Positions 32,528 through 40,711 of a DNA stretch of 64,000 nt are shown piece after piece (within the stretch, counting starts at the first letter, position 1; each line of letters begins with the position of its first letter). The notes beneath the pieces were generated by a model. The model searched no databases and was not told the origin of the DNA. It saw only the letters and a program-made list of their open reading frames with translations. The position numbers and the translations under genes are program-made. The DNA is from Bog-756 sp035949055. Lineage in GTDB: Bacteria > Actinomycetota > Acidimicrobiia > Acidimicrobiales > RAAP-2. The DNA is taken from the NCBI GenBank assembly GCA_035949055.1, contig DASZIO010000022.1:1-64000 (forward strand), in the 5' to 3' direction.

Positions 32528-33220
32528 ATGGGTGAGATCGTCGAATTTCCGAGCAATGGAAGCCGTGGTCGTGGCTATATCGCTGTTCCCGCCAATGGTC
32601 CTCAATCGAGCGCGGGAATCATCGTGTTGCAGGAGTGGTGGGGGCTGGTGGATCAGATCAAACGGACCTGTGACCGGTTCGCCGGAGCCGGCTTCACCGC
32701 GCTCGCCCCCGACCTCTACGACGGCACCACCGTGCCGCTGTCCGAACCCGACGAGGCCGGTCGCCGGATGATGGCCATCGAAATGGAGCGCGCCGCCAAG
32801 GACCTTGGCGGCGGGGTCGACGAGCTGTTGCGTCGGACCGGCCGCGACTCGGTCGGGGCAATCGGATTCTGCATGGGCGGCGGGTTGGCCCTCGTGCTCG
32901 CTACCCAGCGTCCCGACGCGGTGAAGGCGGTCGTGGCCGCGTACGGGCTCATCCCGTGGCCGGACGCGCAGCCCGACTACGCGAAGCTCGACGCCGCGGT
33001 GCTCGTGCACGCCGCCGAGCAGGATGACTACTTCACCCCCGACGCGGCCACGGCTCTGCAGGCCCAACTGCAGCAACTGGGACGCGACGTCGAGGTCCAC
33101 GTCTACCCCGGGGTTGGCCACGCCTTCTTCAACGAGGACCGGCCCGAGGTCCACCACGCCGAATCGGCCGACCTGTTGTGGGAGCGGTCGGTCGCCTTCT
33201 TCCGCCGTACTCTCGGCTGA
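32528..33220 (+). CDS. Dienelactone hydrolase family protein
   Basis: This 230-residue alpha/beta hydrolase has a cysteine nucleophile C115 in G-F-C-M-G-G, conserved E36 in V-L-Q-E-W-W-G-L, an acid in A-E-Q-D-D-Y-F and H in G-V-G-H-A-F-F-N. All match dienelactone hydrolase, which opens dienelactones in chlorocatechol and related pathways. Many genomes carry it as a general carboxymethylenebutenolidase-like enzyme. ATG 32528 lies 8 nt after TAGGGT (32514-32519), consistent with a leaderless mRNA. The next gene starts 4 nt after its stop. Confidence 0.9.
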   Translation: MGEIVEFPSNGSRGRGYIAVPANGPQSSAGIIVLQEWWGLVDQIKRTCDRFAGAGFTALAPDLYDGTTVPLSEPDEAGRRMMAIEMERAAKDLGGGVDELLRRTGRDSVGAIGFCMGGGLALVLATQRPDAVKAVVAAYGLIPWPDAQPDYAKLDAAVLVHAAEQDDYFTPDAATALQAQLQQLGRDVEVHVYPGVGHAFFNEDRPEVHHAESADLLWERSVAFFRRTLG

Positions 33221-33224
33221 CGGC

Positions 33225-34478
33225 ATGGGCGAGCCGGGGCTGGTCGAGCGGTACCTGATGCTCGGGCTCCGGCTCGGACGCCACATCGACGGGCTGGTCG
33301 ACGCCTACTACGGGCCCCGCGCCGTGGCCGAGGCCGCCGAGGCCGAGCCGGTCCAGGCCCCCGAGCGTCTGGTCCGCGACGCCCGGGCCCTGGTGGCGGC
33401 CCTCGACGCCGGGGAGCCTCTCGACCGCTCCGGTGGGGTCGGAGCCGGCGGGGGCGACGCCCCGGCCCGCCGCCACTGGCTGAGGGCCCAGCTGGTCGGG
33501 CTGCTCACCACGGCCCGCAAGCTGGCCGGGGAGGCCATCGGCTACGCCGACGAGGTCGAGGCCTGCTACGGGGTGCGGCCGACGCGGATGGACGAAGGGG
33601 TGCTGCTCGAGGCGCACCGGGACCTCGAGGAGGTGCTCCCGGGCACCGGGCCGCTGGTCGCCAGGTTGGTGGCCTGGCGCGAGGCCCATGCCGTGCCCGT
33701 CGACCGGCTCCGCCCGGCCATCGACTCGCTGGCCGAGGACCTGCGCGAACGGACCGCCACGCAGTTCGGCCTGCCCGAGGGAGAGCACGTCGACTTCGAG
33801 CTGGTGTCCGACCAGCCCTGGGCGGGGTTCAACTACTACCTCGGTGACCTCCACAGCCGGGTGGCCGTCAACACCGACCTCCCCGTGCTGTCCATCGGCC
33901 TCGCCCACCTGGTGGCTCACGAGTCGTATCCGGGCCATCACACCGAGCACACCCGCAAGGAGGTGGGGCTGGTCCGCCGGCGAAAGTGGTGGGAGGAGTC
34001 GATGTTCCTCGTCGGGACACCCCAGTGCCTGCTGGCCGAGGGGCTGGCCGACCTCGGCCTGGAGGTGCTGATGGGACGCCGTCCGGAGGCCGCGGTCGAA
34101 CAGCACCTGCGGCCTCTCGGGATCCGCTACGACGCCGACACCATCGCGGCCGTGTCGGAGGCGGGCGAGGCGTTGAGTGCGGTTCGCCAGAACGCCGCCT
34201 TTCGTCTGCACGAGGATGGAGCCGGTGCCGACACGGTCACCGACGAGATAGCGCGCTGGGGGCTGCTGCCGCGGGAGCGCGCCGCCAAGGCTGTCGAGTT
34301 CCTCACCCATCCCACCTGGCGCGCCTATCTCACCTGTTACGTCGAGGGGCTTCCACTCTGTCGCGCCTTCGTCGGCGGCGACCCTGCCCGGTTCGAGCGC
34401 CTGCTCTCCGAACAGATGACACCGGACCAGCTGCGTGACCAGGTCCGCGCCGACCAGGCCGCTGGCGCGGATCCATGA
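33225..34478 (+). CDS. DUF885-type predicted zinc peptidase
   Basis: This 417-residue protein shows L-V-A-H-E-S-Y-P-G-H-H-T-E, the H-E-x-x-P-G-H-H motif of the DUF885 family, where the histidines and glutamate are thought to bind zinc and catalyse peptide cleavage. A downstream Glu in L-A-E-G-L-A-D could be the third ligand. It has no signal peptide and is largely helical. ATG 33225 is 4 nt after the dienelactone hydrolase stop, so the two are probably co-transcribed. It is shorter than many DUF885 members (about 550-600). Substrate unknown. Confidence 0.75.
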   Translation: MGEPGLVERYLMLGLRLGRHIDGLVDAYYGPRAVAEAAEAEPVQAPERLVRDARALVAALDAGEPLDRSGGVGAGGGDAPARRHWLRAQLVGLLTTARKLAGEAIGYADEVEACYGVRPTRMDEGVLLEAHRDLEEVLPGTGPLVARLVAWREAHAVPVDRLRPAIDSLAEDLRERTATQFGLPEGEHVDFELVSDQPWAGFNYYLGDLHSRVAVNTDLPVLSIGLAHLVAHESYPGHHTEHTRKEVGLVRRRKWWEESMFLVGTPQCLLAEGLADLGLEVLMGRRPEAAVEQHLRPLGIRYDADTIAAVSEAGEALSAVRQNAAFRLHEDGAGADTVTDEIARWGLLPRERAAKAVEFLTHPTWRAYLTCYVEGLPLCRAFVGGDPARFERLLSEQMTPDQLRDQVRADQAAGADP

Positions 34479-34634
34479 TGCCGGTAGGAGGCGGGCGGGT
34501 CTCGATGGAGCCGGCCGGGCGCGCTCTTGACGACCCGGAGGCCCGCCGCTCCCTCGGGCGCGCGATGGTCGAGGTGGTGCCGCGGTAGCACCGTTTCTTG
34601 GGACTCGGTGGCGATTGGCCCTACCATGCAGGGC

Positions 34635-35573
34635 ATGTCCGAACGCTCCCGCTACCTGCCCCGCCGCTCGTGCATGTCGACGCCCGGGTCGAACGAGCGC
34701 TTCCTGGCTAAAGCGCCGACCGTCCTGGCCGACATGAGCTTCCTCGACCTCGAGGACTCGGTGGCCCCATCGGAGAAGGAGGGCGCCCGGGCCAAGGTGG
34801 CCGACGCCATCAAGAACCTGCCCTGGGACGACCGGGTGCTTTGTGTCCGCGTCAATGCATGGGACACGGAATGGACGTACGGCGATGTGATCGACGTCGT
34901 GTCGAGCGCTGGCGATCGCCTCGACGAGCTCATGCTGCCCAAGGTGCAGACCGCAGCCGAAGTGGTCGCCCTGGACCTGCTCCTGGCCCAGGTGGAGAAG
35001 AAATGCGGCCTTCCGCCCGGGCACATCGGCATCGAGGCCCAGATCGAGACGACCCGCGGCCTCATCAACGTCGAGGAGATCTGCGCGGCGTCACCGAGGC
35101 TCGAGACGATCATCTTCGGACCGGCCGACTTCGCCGCCTCTATGGAGATGCCGGTGCTGACCGGCGGAGTGGCCATCCCCGAGTACCCCGGCGATCACTT
35201 CAACTACGTCTTCTCCAAGATCCTCATGGCCGGCCGGACCAACGGCCTGCAGGTGATCGACGGGCCGTTCCTCAAGGTCCGTGAGCTCGACAGCCTGCGC
35301 GAGTTCTCCATGCGCACCCGCATCCTCGGCTATGACGGCAAGTGGGCCCTCACCCCCGACCAGGTCCAGGTGCTCAACGAGGTCTACTCACCTACCCAGG
35401 AGCAGTTCGACCGGGCCTGGGCGATCCTCGACGCCTATCGCAAGGCCACCGAGCAGGACCGGTCCGGCGCCGTCATGTTCGGCGACGAGATGATCGACGA
35501 AGCCTCGCGAAAGATGGCAACCAAGTTCGTGAGCCGCGGGGAACGCGCCGGCCTCACCCGATCCTCAGAGTGA
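34635..35573 (+). CDS. HpcH/HpaI-CitE family CoA-ester lyase (malyl/citramalyl-CoA type)
   Basis: This 312-residue TIM-barrel lyase has R-S-C-M-S-T-P-G-S-N near the N terminus, L-D-L-E-D-S-V, R-V-N-A-W, E-A-Q-I-E-T-T-R-G with the metal-binding Glu, and F-G-P-A-D-F. These match the L-malyl-CoA / beta-methylmalyl-CoA lyase branch of CitE-like enzymes, which cleave or form (methyl)malyl-CoA. ATG 34635 is chosen over 34626 because TACCAT (34622-34627) stands 7 nt before it. A MaoC-type hydratase similar to mesaconyl-CoA hydratase lies at 39239. Precise substrate is open; citrate lyase itself is unlikely because no CitD/CitF genes are present. Confidence 0.82.
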   Translation: MSERSRYLPRRSCMSTPGSNERFLAKAPTVLADMSFLDLEDSVAPSEKEGARAKVADAIKNLPWDDRVLCVRVNAWDTEWTYGDVIDVVSSAGDRLDELMLPKVQTAAEVVALDLLLAQVEKKCGLPPGHIGIEAQIETTRGLINVEEICAASPRLETIIFGPADFAASMEMPVLTGGVAIPEYPGDHFNYVFSKILMAGRTNGLQVIDGPFLKVRELDSLREFSMRTRILGYDGKWALTPDQVQVLNEVYSPTQEQFDRAWAILDAYRKATEQDRSGAVMFGDEMIDEASRKMATKFVSRGERAGLTRSSE

Positions 35574-35592
35574 GGACCGGCGGGGTCGGTGG

Positions 35593-36333
35593 TCAGAACT
35601 TGAACTCGCGGTGCCACTCCTCGAGGACCGAGTAGTCACCGATCACCTCGACCGGACTGAGGGTCGGGCGATCGTACAGGATGAGCTCGAGGTCCGAGGC
35701 CGTTCCGGTGACGCGCAGGTCGCCAACCGGTGCTTCCTCCGAGCCATCGGACCGCTCGACGTCGATCCGGTTGGACTCCAGCCCGACCGACCAGGCAGCC
35801 GGTGCGTCGGTGCACCGCAAGAACAGGGTGCGGCCGGTCCCGGCTCCGGTCCGGTCGCGGGTGGTGACCAGCGCGCCGAGGATCTCCTCGATGCCGTCGA
35901 GCGCCAGCGCGGTCGGGATCGGCTGGCAAGCACCGTGGGCCGACTGCACGTCGTAGCGGTGCACTGCCAGCTCGTGTGCGCACCGCCGGGCCACGAACCT
36001 GGCCGTGTGGTCGGCGGCGAACCAGGTCCACACCTCGGTGGTGGCCGGTGTGGCCTCGAGCTCGACGACCAGATGGGTACCGAGCTGATCCAGCCACTTG
36101 ACGAGAGCAGCACCCGCCGGGGGGTCGGGGTAAGGGGTCATCGGCCGCCCGGTGCCCTCGCACAGGATGTGGGTCCAGAACCCGCAGAACGCACCGAGGT
36201 GCACCACCAGGTCCTCGACGGTCCAGTCTTCACAGGTCGGCACCGGGGTGTCCATCGAGGGGTCGGACTCGAGCTCGTCCACGATCGACTCACCTTCGGT
36301 CCGCACTGCTTGCACCAGCGTGACGTGGTCCAT
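35593..36333 (-). CDS. Mycothiol-dependent maleylpyruvate isomerase family (DinB-like) protein
   Basis: This 246-residue protein has the MDMPI N-terminal four-helix domain with T-C-E-D-W-T-V-E-D-L-V-V-H-L-G and C-A-H-E-L-A-V-H-R-Y-D, giving the three-histidine metal site of the DinB/MDMPI fold, then the small C-terminal domain of the same family. Such proteins use mycothiol in actinobacteria; the isomerase itself is one member among many of unknown activity. It converges with the CitE-like gene, the ends 20 nt apart, and follows the acyl-CoA dehydrogenase at a 14-nt distance on the same strand. Confidence 0.82.
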   Translation of the reverse strand: MDHVTLVQAVRTEGESIVDELESDPSMDTPVPTCEDWTVEDLVVHLGAFCGFWTHILCEGTGRPMTPYPDPPAGAALVKWLDQLGTHLVVELEATPATTEVWTWFAADHTARFVARRCAHELAVHRYDVQSAHGACQPIPTALALDGIEEILGALVTTRDRTGAGTGRTLFLRCTDAPAAWSVGLESNRIDVERSDGSEEAPVGDLRVTGTASDLELILYDRPTLSPVEVIGDYSVLEEWHREFKF

Positions 36334-36347
36334 GGCGACAGACCGGA

Positions 36348-37973
36348 TCAGGCGGCCGCGCCGGCCAGCAGCCGGCGGGCGATCACCTTGAGGGCCAGGG
36401 TCTCGTCGGCCCCCTCGAAGATGGAGAGCACCCGGGCATCGACGAAGTAGCGGGAGACCGGGAACTCCTCGGCGTACCCCATGCCGCCGTGGATCTGGAG
36501 CGCCTCACGGGTGACCCATTCGGCCGCCCGGCACGCGTAGGCCTTGACCATGGAGGCCTCGAGGGCACCCTCGCCCTTCGACAGCAGCCGGGCGACCTGG
36601 TACGAGAACTGCCGGGAAGCCTGGATGAGGATGGCCATGCGGCCGAGCTTCGCCCTGGTCAGCTGGTAGTCGATGATCGGCGCGCCGAACACCACCCGGT
36701 TCCGGGCGTACTCGAGTGCCGCCTCGTAGGCGGCCTGCATGACCCCGACGGCCCGGGCCGCCGTCTGGAGGCGGCCGTTCTCGAAGCCCTGCATCTGCAG
36801 GTAGAACCCCTGACCGAGGCCGCCGTCCCCGCCGATCAGATTGGCCTGGGGCACGAACCAGTTGTCGAATGCGACTTCGTAGGAGTGCATGCCGCGGTAA
36901 CCGAGGGTGTCGATGGCCCGCCCCTCCATGCGGCCGGCGGGGCCGCCCGGACGCCCGCCCGCCCCGGGCTCCTGGGTGAACACGAAACCGTGGCCTTCGG
37001 CTCTCGGTTTCTCCACGACGAAGAGGGACAGCCCCCGGTGGGCCTTGGCCCGGTCGGGGTCGGTACGGGCCAGCAGCAACAGCACCTCGGCGCGGGCCGC
37101 GAAGGTGCACCAGGTCTTCACCCCGTTGATCAGCCAGCCACCCTCGACCGGTACCGCCGCGGTGACCACCCCGGCCACGTCCGACCCGAAGTCGGGTTCG
37201 GTCACCGCCACCGCCCCCAGCACCTCCGCACTGGCCAGCCTGGGCAGCCAGCGCCGTCGCTGTTCCTCGGTGCCGCCGTGGACGATGGCCCGGGTGAGGA
37301 TCTCCGGACGGGTGATGAGCGAGCCTCCCGCTCCGAGCGATCCCCACGAAAGCTCCTCGGTGGCCACCACCATGCCCATGTAGTCGGACTCGCCACCGGT
37401 GGCGAACCCGCCGTACTCCTCGGGTACCGACATGCCGAATCCGCCCATGTCGGCCATCCCCGAGATGATCTCCTCGGGGATGTCGGTGTTCGCCCGGTGG
37501 ATGTGCTCGGCCCGGGGGCGGATCTGCTCCTCGGCGAACCGGTGAAAGGTCTCGCGCACCAGCTCGAAGTCGGCGTCGAGGTGGCGGTCGCCGGGGTGCT
37601 CGGCCAGCGTGGCCAGAAAGTCCGGATCCCTGAAGGTGGTCACGAACCCCTCCGCCGGGTTCATCCAGTCCGCCGCGACCCCCCACTGCCCGGCGCGTCC
37701 GGCGGTGCGCGCCGCCAGGTCGGCGAGGGCGTCGGCGACGAAGGCGCAGGCGATGCGGGCCTCGGTGTCACCGTAAGACCCGTAGGCCAGCACGGCATCG
37801 GCCGTCCGCACCGCGGCGGCGGCGTGGGCCACGTCGTAGGCCACTACCTGGGCCCGGTCGGGACCGCCGGCCGCGGCCAGCGCGGCGACCCCCGCATCGA
37901 CCACCGACTGGGCCGTGGCCACCGCCCCGGCCGCGGCAGTCAGGTCCGGAGCCGGCGGTGCGGGTGGCGTCAT
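36348..37973 (-). CDS. Acyl-CoA dehydrogenase with N-terminal helical domain
   Basis: This 541-residue protein is clearly longer than the usual about 380. Residues 1-130 form an Ala-rich helical region (V-A-T-A-Q-S-V-V-D-A-G-V-A-A-L-A). The acyl-CoA dehydrogenase fold follows with V-T-E-P-D-F-G-S-D, K-T-W-C-T-F, R-N-R-V-V-F-G, I-H-G-G-M-G-Y and the catalytic Glu in S-I-F-E-G-A-D-E-T. ATG 37973 lies 8 nt after TAGCCT on the minus strand. An insert (G-A-G-G-R-P-G-G-P-A-G-R) sits in the middle domain. The N-terminal helices could mediate subunit contacts or bind a partner; their function is unknown. Confidence 0.87.
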   Translation of the reverse strand: MTPPAPPAPDLTAAAGAVATAQSVVDAGVAALAAAGGPDRAQVVAYDVAHAAAAVRTADAVLAYGSYGDTEARIACAFVADALADLAARTAGRAGQWGVAADWMNPAEGFVTTFRDPDFLATLAEHPGDRHLDADFELVRETFHRFAEEQIRPRAEHIHRANTDIPEEIISGMADMGGFGMSVPEEYGGFATGGESDYMGMVVATEELSWGSLGAGGSLITRPEILTRAIVHGGTEEQRRRWLPRLASAEVLGAVAVTEPDFGSDVAGVVTAAVPVEGGWLINGVKTWCTFAARAEVLLLLARTDPDRAKAHRGLSLFVVEKPRAEGHGFVFTQEPGAGGRPGGPAGRMEGRAIDTLGYRGMHSYEVAFDNWFVPQANLIGGDGGLGQGFYLQMQGFENGRLQTAARAVGVMQAAYEAALEYARNRVVFGAPIIDYQLTRAKLGRMAILIQASRQFSYQVARLLSKGEGALEASMVKAYACRAAEWVTREALQIHGGMGYAEEFPVSRYFVDARVLSIFEGADETLALKVIARRLLAGAAA

Positions 37974-37984
37974 CGGGAGCCAGG

Positions 37985-38650
37985 CTATCCAGGGCCGGCC
38001 GGCGGGCCGGCCGGGACTTGGGCCACCACGCTGACCAAGGGAGGCAGGACCACCGCGTCGTCACCCGGGTCGACTTCGGTGACCAGCTTGAGGTAGTCGG
38101 CCACCGGCCCCGGTCCGGCGCCGGCCGGCGCCTCGGCCCAGGCGTCGACCGTGACCAAGCCGGCGCGGCGGGCGAGGGAGGGCAGCAGGGCTCCGATGTC
38201 CGGGTGGAGGGCGGCCGGCATCGTGAACGGCTGGCCGCCGATGCGACCGGCCGAGGTGATCGGTTCCTGGGCCACCACCCACCCGCCCGGGCGCACGGCG
38301 TCCGCCATGCGGGCGATCACGACCGCCGGATTGGTGACGTGGAGGAGCAGGAAGCGGCAGAAGGCAAGATCGACGGCCTCGGGGAGGCGGAGGTCCTCGC
38401 CGGCTTGGGTGATGGCCAGCACCTGGCTGTGGGCGGCGGCGGCCTCGGCCACCTCGTCGCGCGCCATCGGATCGCTGTCCACCGCGTAGACCCGCCCGTC
38501 GTGCCCGACGATCTCGGCCAGCGCCACCGTCACGTCGCCACCACCGGCGCCGACGTCGACACAGGTCCAGCCGGGGCCGATCCCGAGGCGGTCGAGGGCG
38601 GTGGCCAGCGGTCGGCGGTAGACGTCGTCCCGCAGACCCCGGAGTTCCAT
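37985..38650 (-). CDS. SAM-dependent methyltransferase, class I
   Basis: This 221-residue protein has motif I V-D-V-G-A-G-G-G-D-V-T-V, the acidic V-Y-A-V-D-S-D for the SAM ribose, L-A-F-C-R-F-L-L-L-H-V as motif IV/post and R-P-G-G-W-V-V. It fits the UbiE/Methyltransf_11-type Rossmann methyltransferases. ATG 38650 lies 7 nt after TAACGT on the minus strand, so it is probably leaderless; an extension to 38923 is not coding-like. It follows, across an intergenic gap, a divergent small gene. Acceptor unknown. Confidence 0.83.
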   Translation of the reverse strand: MELRGLRDDVYRRPLATALDRLGIGPGWTCVDVGAGGGDVTVALAEIVGHDGRVYAVDSDPMARDEVAEAAAAHSQVLAITQAGEDLRLPEAVDLAFCRFLLLHVTNPAVVIARMADAVRPGGWVVAQEPITSAGRIGGQPFTMPAALHPDIGALLPSLARRAGLVTVDAWAEAPAGAGPGPVADYLKLVTEVDPGDDAVVLPPLVSVVAQVPAGPPAGPG

Positions 38651-38804
38651 GCAGATCACGTTACCGGGCCACCCGGTGTCGCTCGGGGCTGGCACGCGGT
38701 TGGGCTGCTGTCGCGCCTCCCGCACCGACGCCCCCCCAGACCAGTGGGAACGCACCGACCGGTTCTCACCGGGGCCTCGGGGCCACGGGAGTATCCTCGA
38801 CGCC

Positions 38805-39236
38805 GTGAGAGTGACCATGATGTTGTGCGACGCCGCCCAGGTGTCCGACGGAAAGCTGTACGTGCTCGGTGGGGGATGGAGCATGACCGGCCCCGACCCC
38901 GTGCCTTCGGCCATCGCGCTCAAGATCGACGTGGGCTGGCACGAAGCCGAGTCCGCCCATCACTGGGAGCTCTTCTTGGAGGACGCCGACGGCCGGCCGG
39001 TGCTGGTCGAGACGCCCGAGGGCGAGCACCCGGTGGAGGTCAGGGGCGAGTTCACCGTCGGACGGCCCCCGGGGATCCCCGAGGGATCGCCGATCGACGT
39101 GGCTCTCGCCGTCAACCTGGGCCCATTGCCCCTCACCCCGGGCACCCGGTACACCTGGCGGATGGCCATCGACGGCGACTCGCACACCGACTGGGTGCTC
39201 GGATTCACCACCAGGCCGACGTTGGTGCGCGACTGA
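38805..39236 (+). CDS. DUF6941-like small protein
   Basis: This 143-residue protein begins R-V-T-M-M-L-C-D-A-A-Q-V-S-D-G-K-L-Y-V-L, then G-G-G-W-S. It is beta-rich, with W-E-L-F-L-E-D-A-D-G-R-P and a jelly-roll-like pattern, as in the widespread actinobacterial family I know as DUF6941; function unknown. GTG 38805 is supported by TATCCT (38792-38797) 7 nt upstream. The stop is 2 nt before the MaoC-like ATG, so the two share a transcript. Confidence 0.72.
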   Translation: MRVTMMLCDAAQVSDGKLYVLGGGWSMTGPDPVPSAIALKIDVGWHEAESAHHWELFLEDADGRPVLVETPEGEHPVEVRGEFTVGRPPGIPEGSPIDVALAVNLGPLPLTPGTRYTWRMAIDGDSHTDWVLGFTTRPTLVRD

Positions 39237-39238
39237 GC

Positions 39239-39751
39239 ATGACCACGTTCGACCGCCCGTTCGGTCGCTACTTCGAAGAATTCGAACCGGGCGACATCTA
39301 CCGCCACTGGCCGGGCAAGACCATCACCGAGGCCGACGACCACCTCTTCTGCATGATCACCATGAACCACCACCCGCTGCACACCAACGCCTGGTATGCA
39401 GAGCACGAGACGGTGCAGGGCCGCAATGTGGTGGTGGGCAACTTGGTCTACTCATTGGTGCTCGGCATGAGCGTCCCCGACGTGAGCGGCATGGCCATTG
39501 CCAATCTCGAGGTCGAGTCGCTCATCCACCGCGCTCCCACCTTCCACGGCGACACCATCTACGCCGAGACCAAGGTGATCGACAAGGTCGAGTCGAAGTC
39601 GAAGGACGACCGGGGCGTGGTGACCGTCGAGAGCAAGGGATTCAACCAACGCGGTGAGGAAGTGTGCTTCTTCCGGCGCAAGGTCATGGTGTGGAAGCGG
39701 TCCGCCGCGCCGCCGCGTCGGCGTCCCTACGGGGACGACGTCTGGGACTGA
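39239..39751 (+). CDS. MaoC-family dehydratase, mesaconyl/enoyl-CoA hydratase type
   Basis: This 170-residue hotdog-fold hydratase shows F-E-P-G-D-I-Y-R-H, the hydratase-2-like segment E-A-D-D-H-L-F-C-M-I-T-M-N-H-H-P-L-H with the catalytic Asp/His pair, and V-V-V-G-N-L-V-Y-S-L. Such single-domain MaoC proteins hydrate 2-enoyl-CoA, and those near CitE-like lyases often act on mesaconyl-CoA or methylmalyl-CoA. ATG 39239 follows the previous stop by 2 nt. A Pro/Arg-rich tail ends the protein. Together with the lyase at 34635 it could serve a methylmalyl-CoA or citramalyl-CoA route; that is inference. Confidence 0.8.
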   Translation: MTTFDRPFGRYFEEFEPGDIYRHWPGKTITEADDHLFCMITMNHHPLHTNAWYAEHETVQGRNVVVGNLVYSLVLGMSVPDVSGMAIANLEVESLIHRAPTFHGDTIYAETKVIDKVESKSKDDRGVVTVESKGFNQRGEEVCFFRRKVMVWKRSAAPPRRRPYGDDVWD

Positions 39752-39774
39752 AGCGGGCGACCGCCGCCGGGACG

Positions 39775-40689
39775 ATGGCGCCCACCCCGGTCCGCCACCC
39801 GCGCCAGGTTCGCGACCTCGGGCGGGCCATCGAGCGGTGGGGGGAGGCCGGCGGAGAGAGATCGAGGCGGCCGGACCTTCCCTGGCGCGCCACCCGCGAT
39901 CCCTGGGCCGTGTTGGTGAGCGAGGTGATGACCCAGCAGACCCAGGTCTCCCGGGTGGTGCCGGCCTACCGACGCTTCCTGACCGAGTTTCCCACCCCAG
40001 CGGCCTGTGCCTCCGCTTCGGTGGGTGACGTGCTGCGGGCCTGGCGGGGCCTGGGCTACAACCGGAGGGCAACCAGCCTGCACCGCGCGGCCGGAGCGAT
40101 CGTGCACGACCACGGCGGTCGTGTCCCGGTCGACCTCGCCTCGCTGCTGACGCTGCCCGGCGTGGGCGCATATACGGCCCGCGCCGTTCGCGCTTTCGCC
40201 TTCGGGGCCGACGTCGGGGTGGTCGACACCAATGCCGGTCGGGTCCTGTCCCGGGCGGTGGTCGGAAGGCCGGTCCGGTTCCGCGAAGCACAAGAGCTGG
40301 TGGACGCCATGGTCCCCGTCGGACACGGGTGGCAGTTCGGCCAAGCCCTGCTCGACCTCGGTGCTCTGGTCTGTCTGTCTACCGCTCCGCGTTGCCACCA
40401 GTGCCCGCTCCGGCGCAGGTGCCGATGGGCGCGCGCCGGCCGCCCGCCGCCCGACCCGGCCCGCGGCTCGGCCGGGGTCTCGGTCGCGGCAAGCCGGTTC
40501 GACGGCTCCGACCGCCAAGGGCGGGGACGGCTGGTGGATGCGCTCCGGCACGGCCCCGTGGGCAGCGGCGGTCTGGCCGCGGCGGCCGGATGGCCCGACG
40601 ATCCGAGACGCGCCCGCCGTATCGCCGGAGCGCTGGTGGCCGAGGGGATGGCGGTTCGCGGCAGTGATGGCACCATCCGCCTGCCCTGA
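39775..40689 (+). CDS. mutY: A/G-specific adenine glycosylase, MutY-like
   Basis: This 304-residue protein has the catalytic Glu in S-E-V-M-T-Q-Q-T-Q-V, a helix-hairpin-helix L-P-G-V-G-A-Y-T-A-R, the Asp of V-V-D-T-N and a C-x6-C-x2-C-x5-C iron-sulfur cluster site (C-L-S-T-A-P-R-C-H-Q-C and C after R-R-R). MutY removes adenine opposite 8-oxoguanine. The C-terminal NUDIX-like domain that reads 8-oxoG in long MutY proteins is missing; about 60 residues remain instead, as in several short actinobacterial forms. ATG 39775 was chosen; longer frames run into the MaoC gene. Confidence 0.87.
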   Translation: MAPTPVRHPRQVRDLGRAIERWGEAGGERSRRPDLPWRATRDPWAVLVSEVMTQQTQVSRVVPAYRRFLTEFPTPAACASASVGDVLRAWRGLGYNRRATSLHRAAGAIVHDHGGRVPVDLASLLTLPGVGAYTARAVRAFAFGADVGVVDTNAGRVLSRAVVGRPVRFREAQELVDAMVPVGHGWQFGQALLDLGALVCLSTAPRCHQCPLRRRCRWARAGRPPPDPARGSAGVSVAASRFDGSDRQGRGRLVDALRHGPVGSGGLAAAAGWPDDPRRARRIAGALVAEGMAVRGSDGTIRLP

Positions 40690-40711
40690 CCCGCGGCAGT
40701 GGCGACGGCGG

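Noticed and set aside
34574..34596. Hairpin GGTGC/GCACC followed by GTTTCTT as a terminator after the DUF885 gene
   Set aside because: The stem is only 5 bp and the T run is broken, so it is too weak to list.
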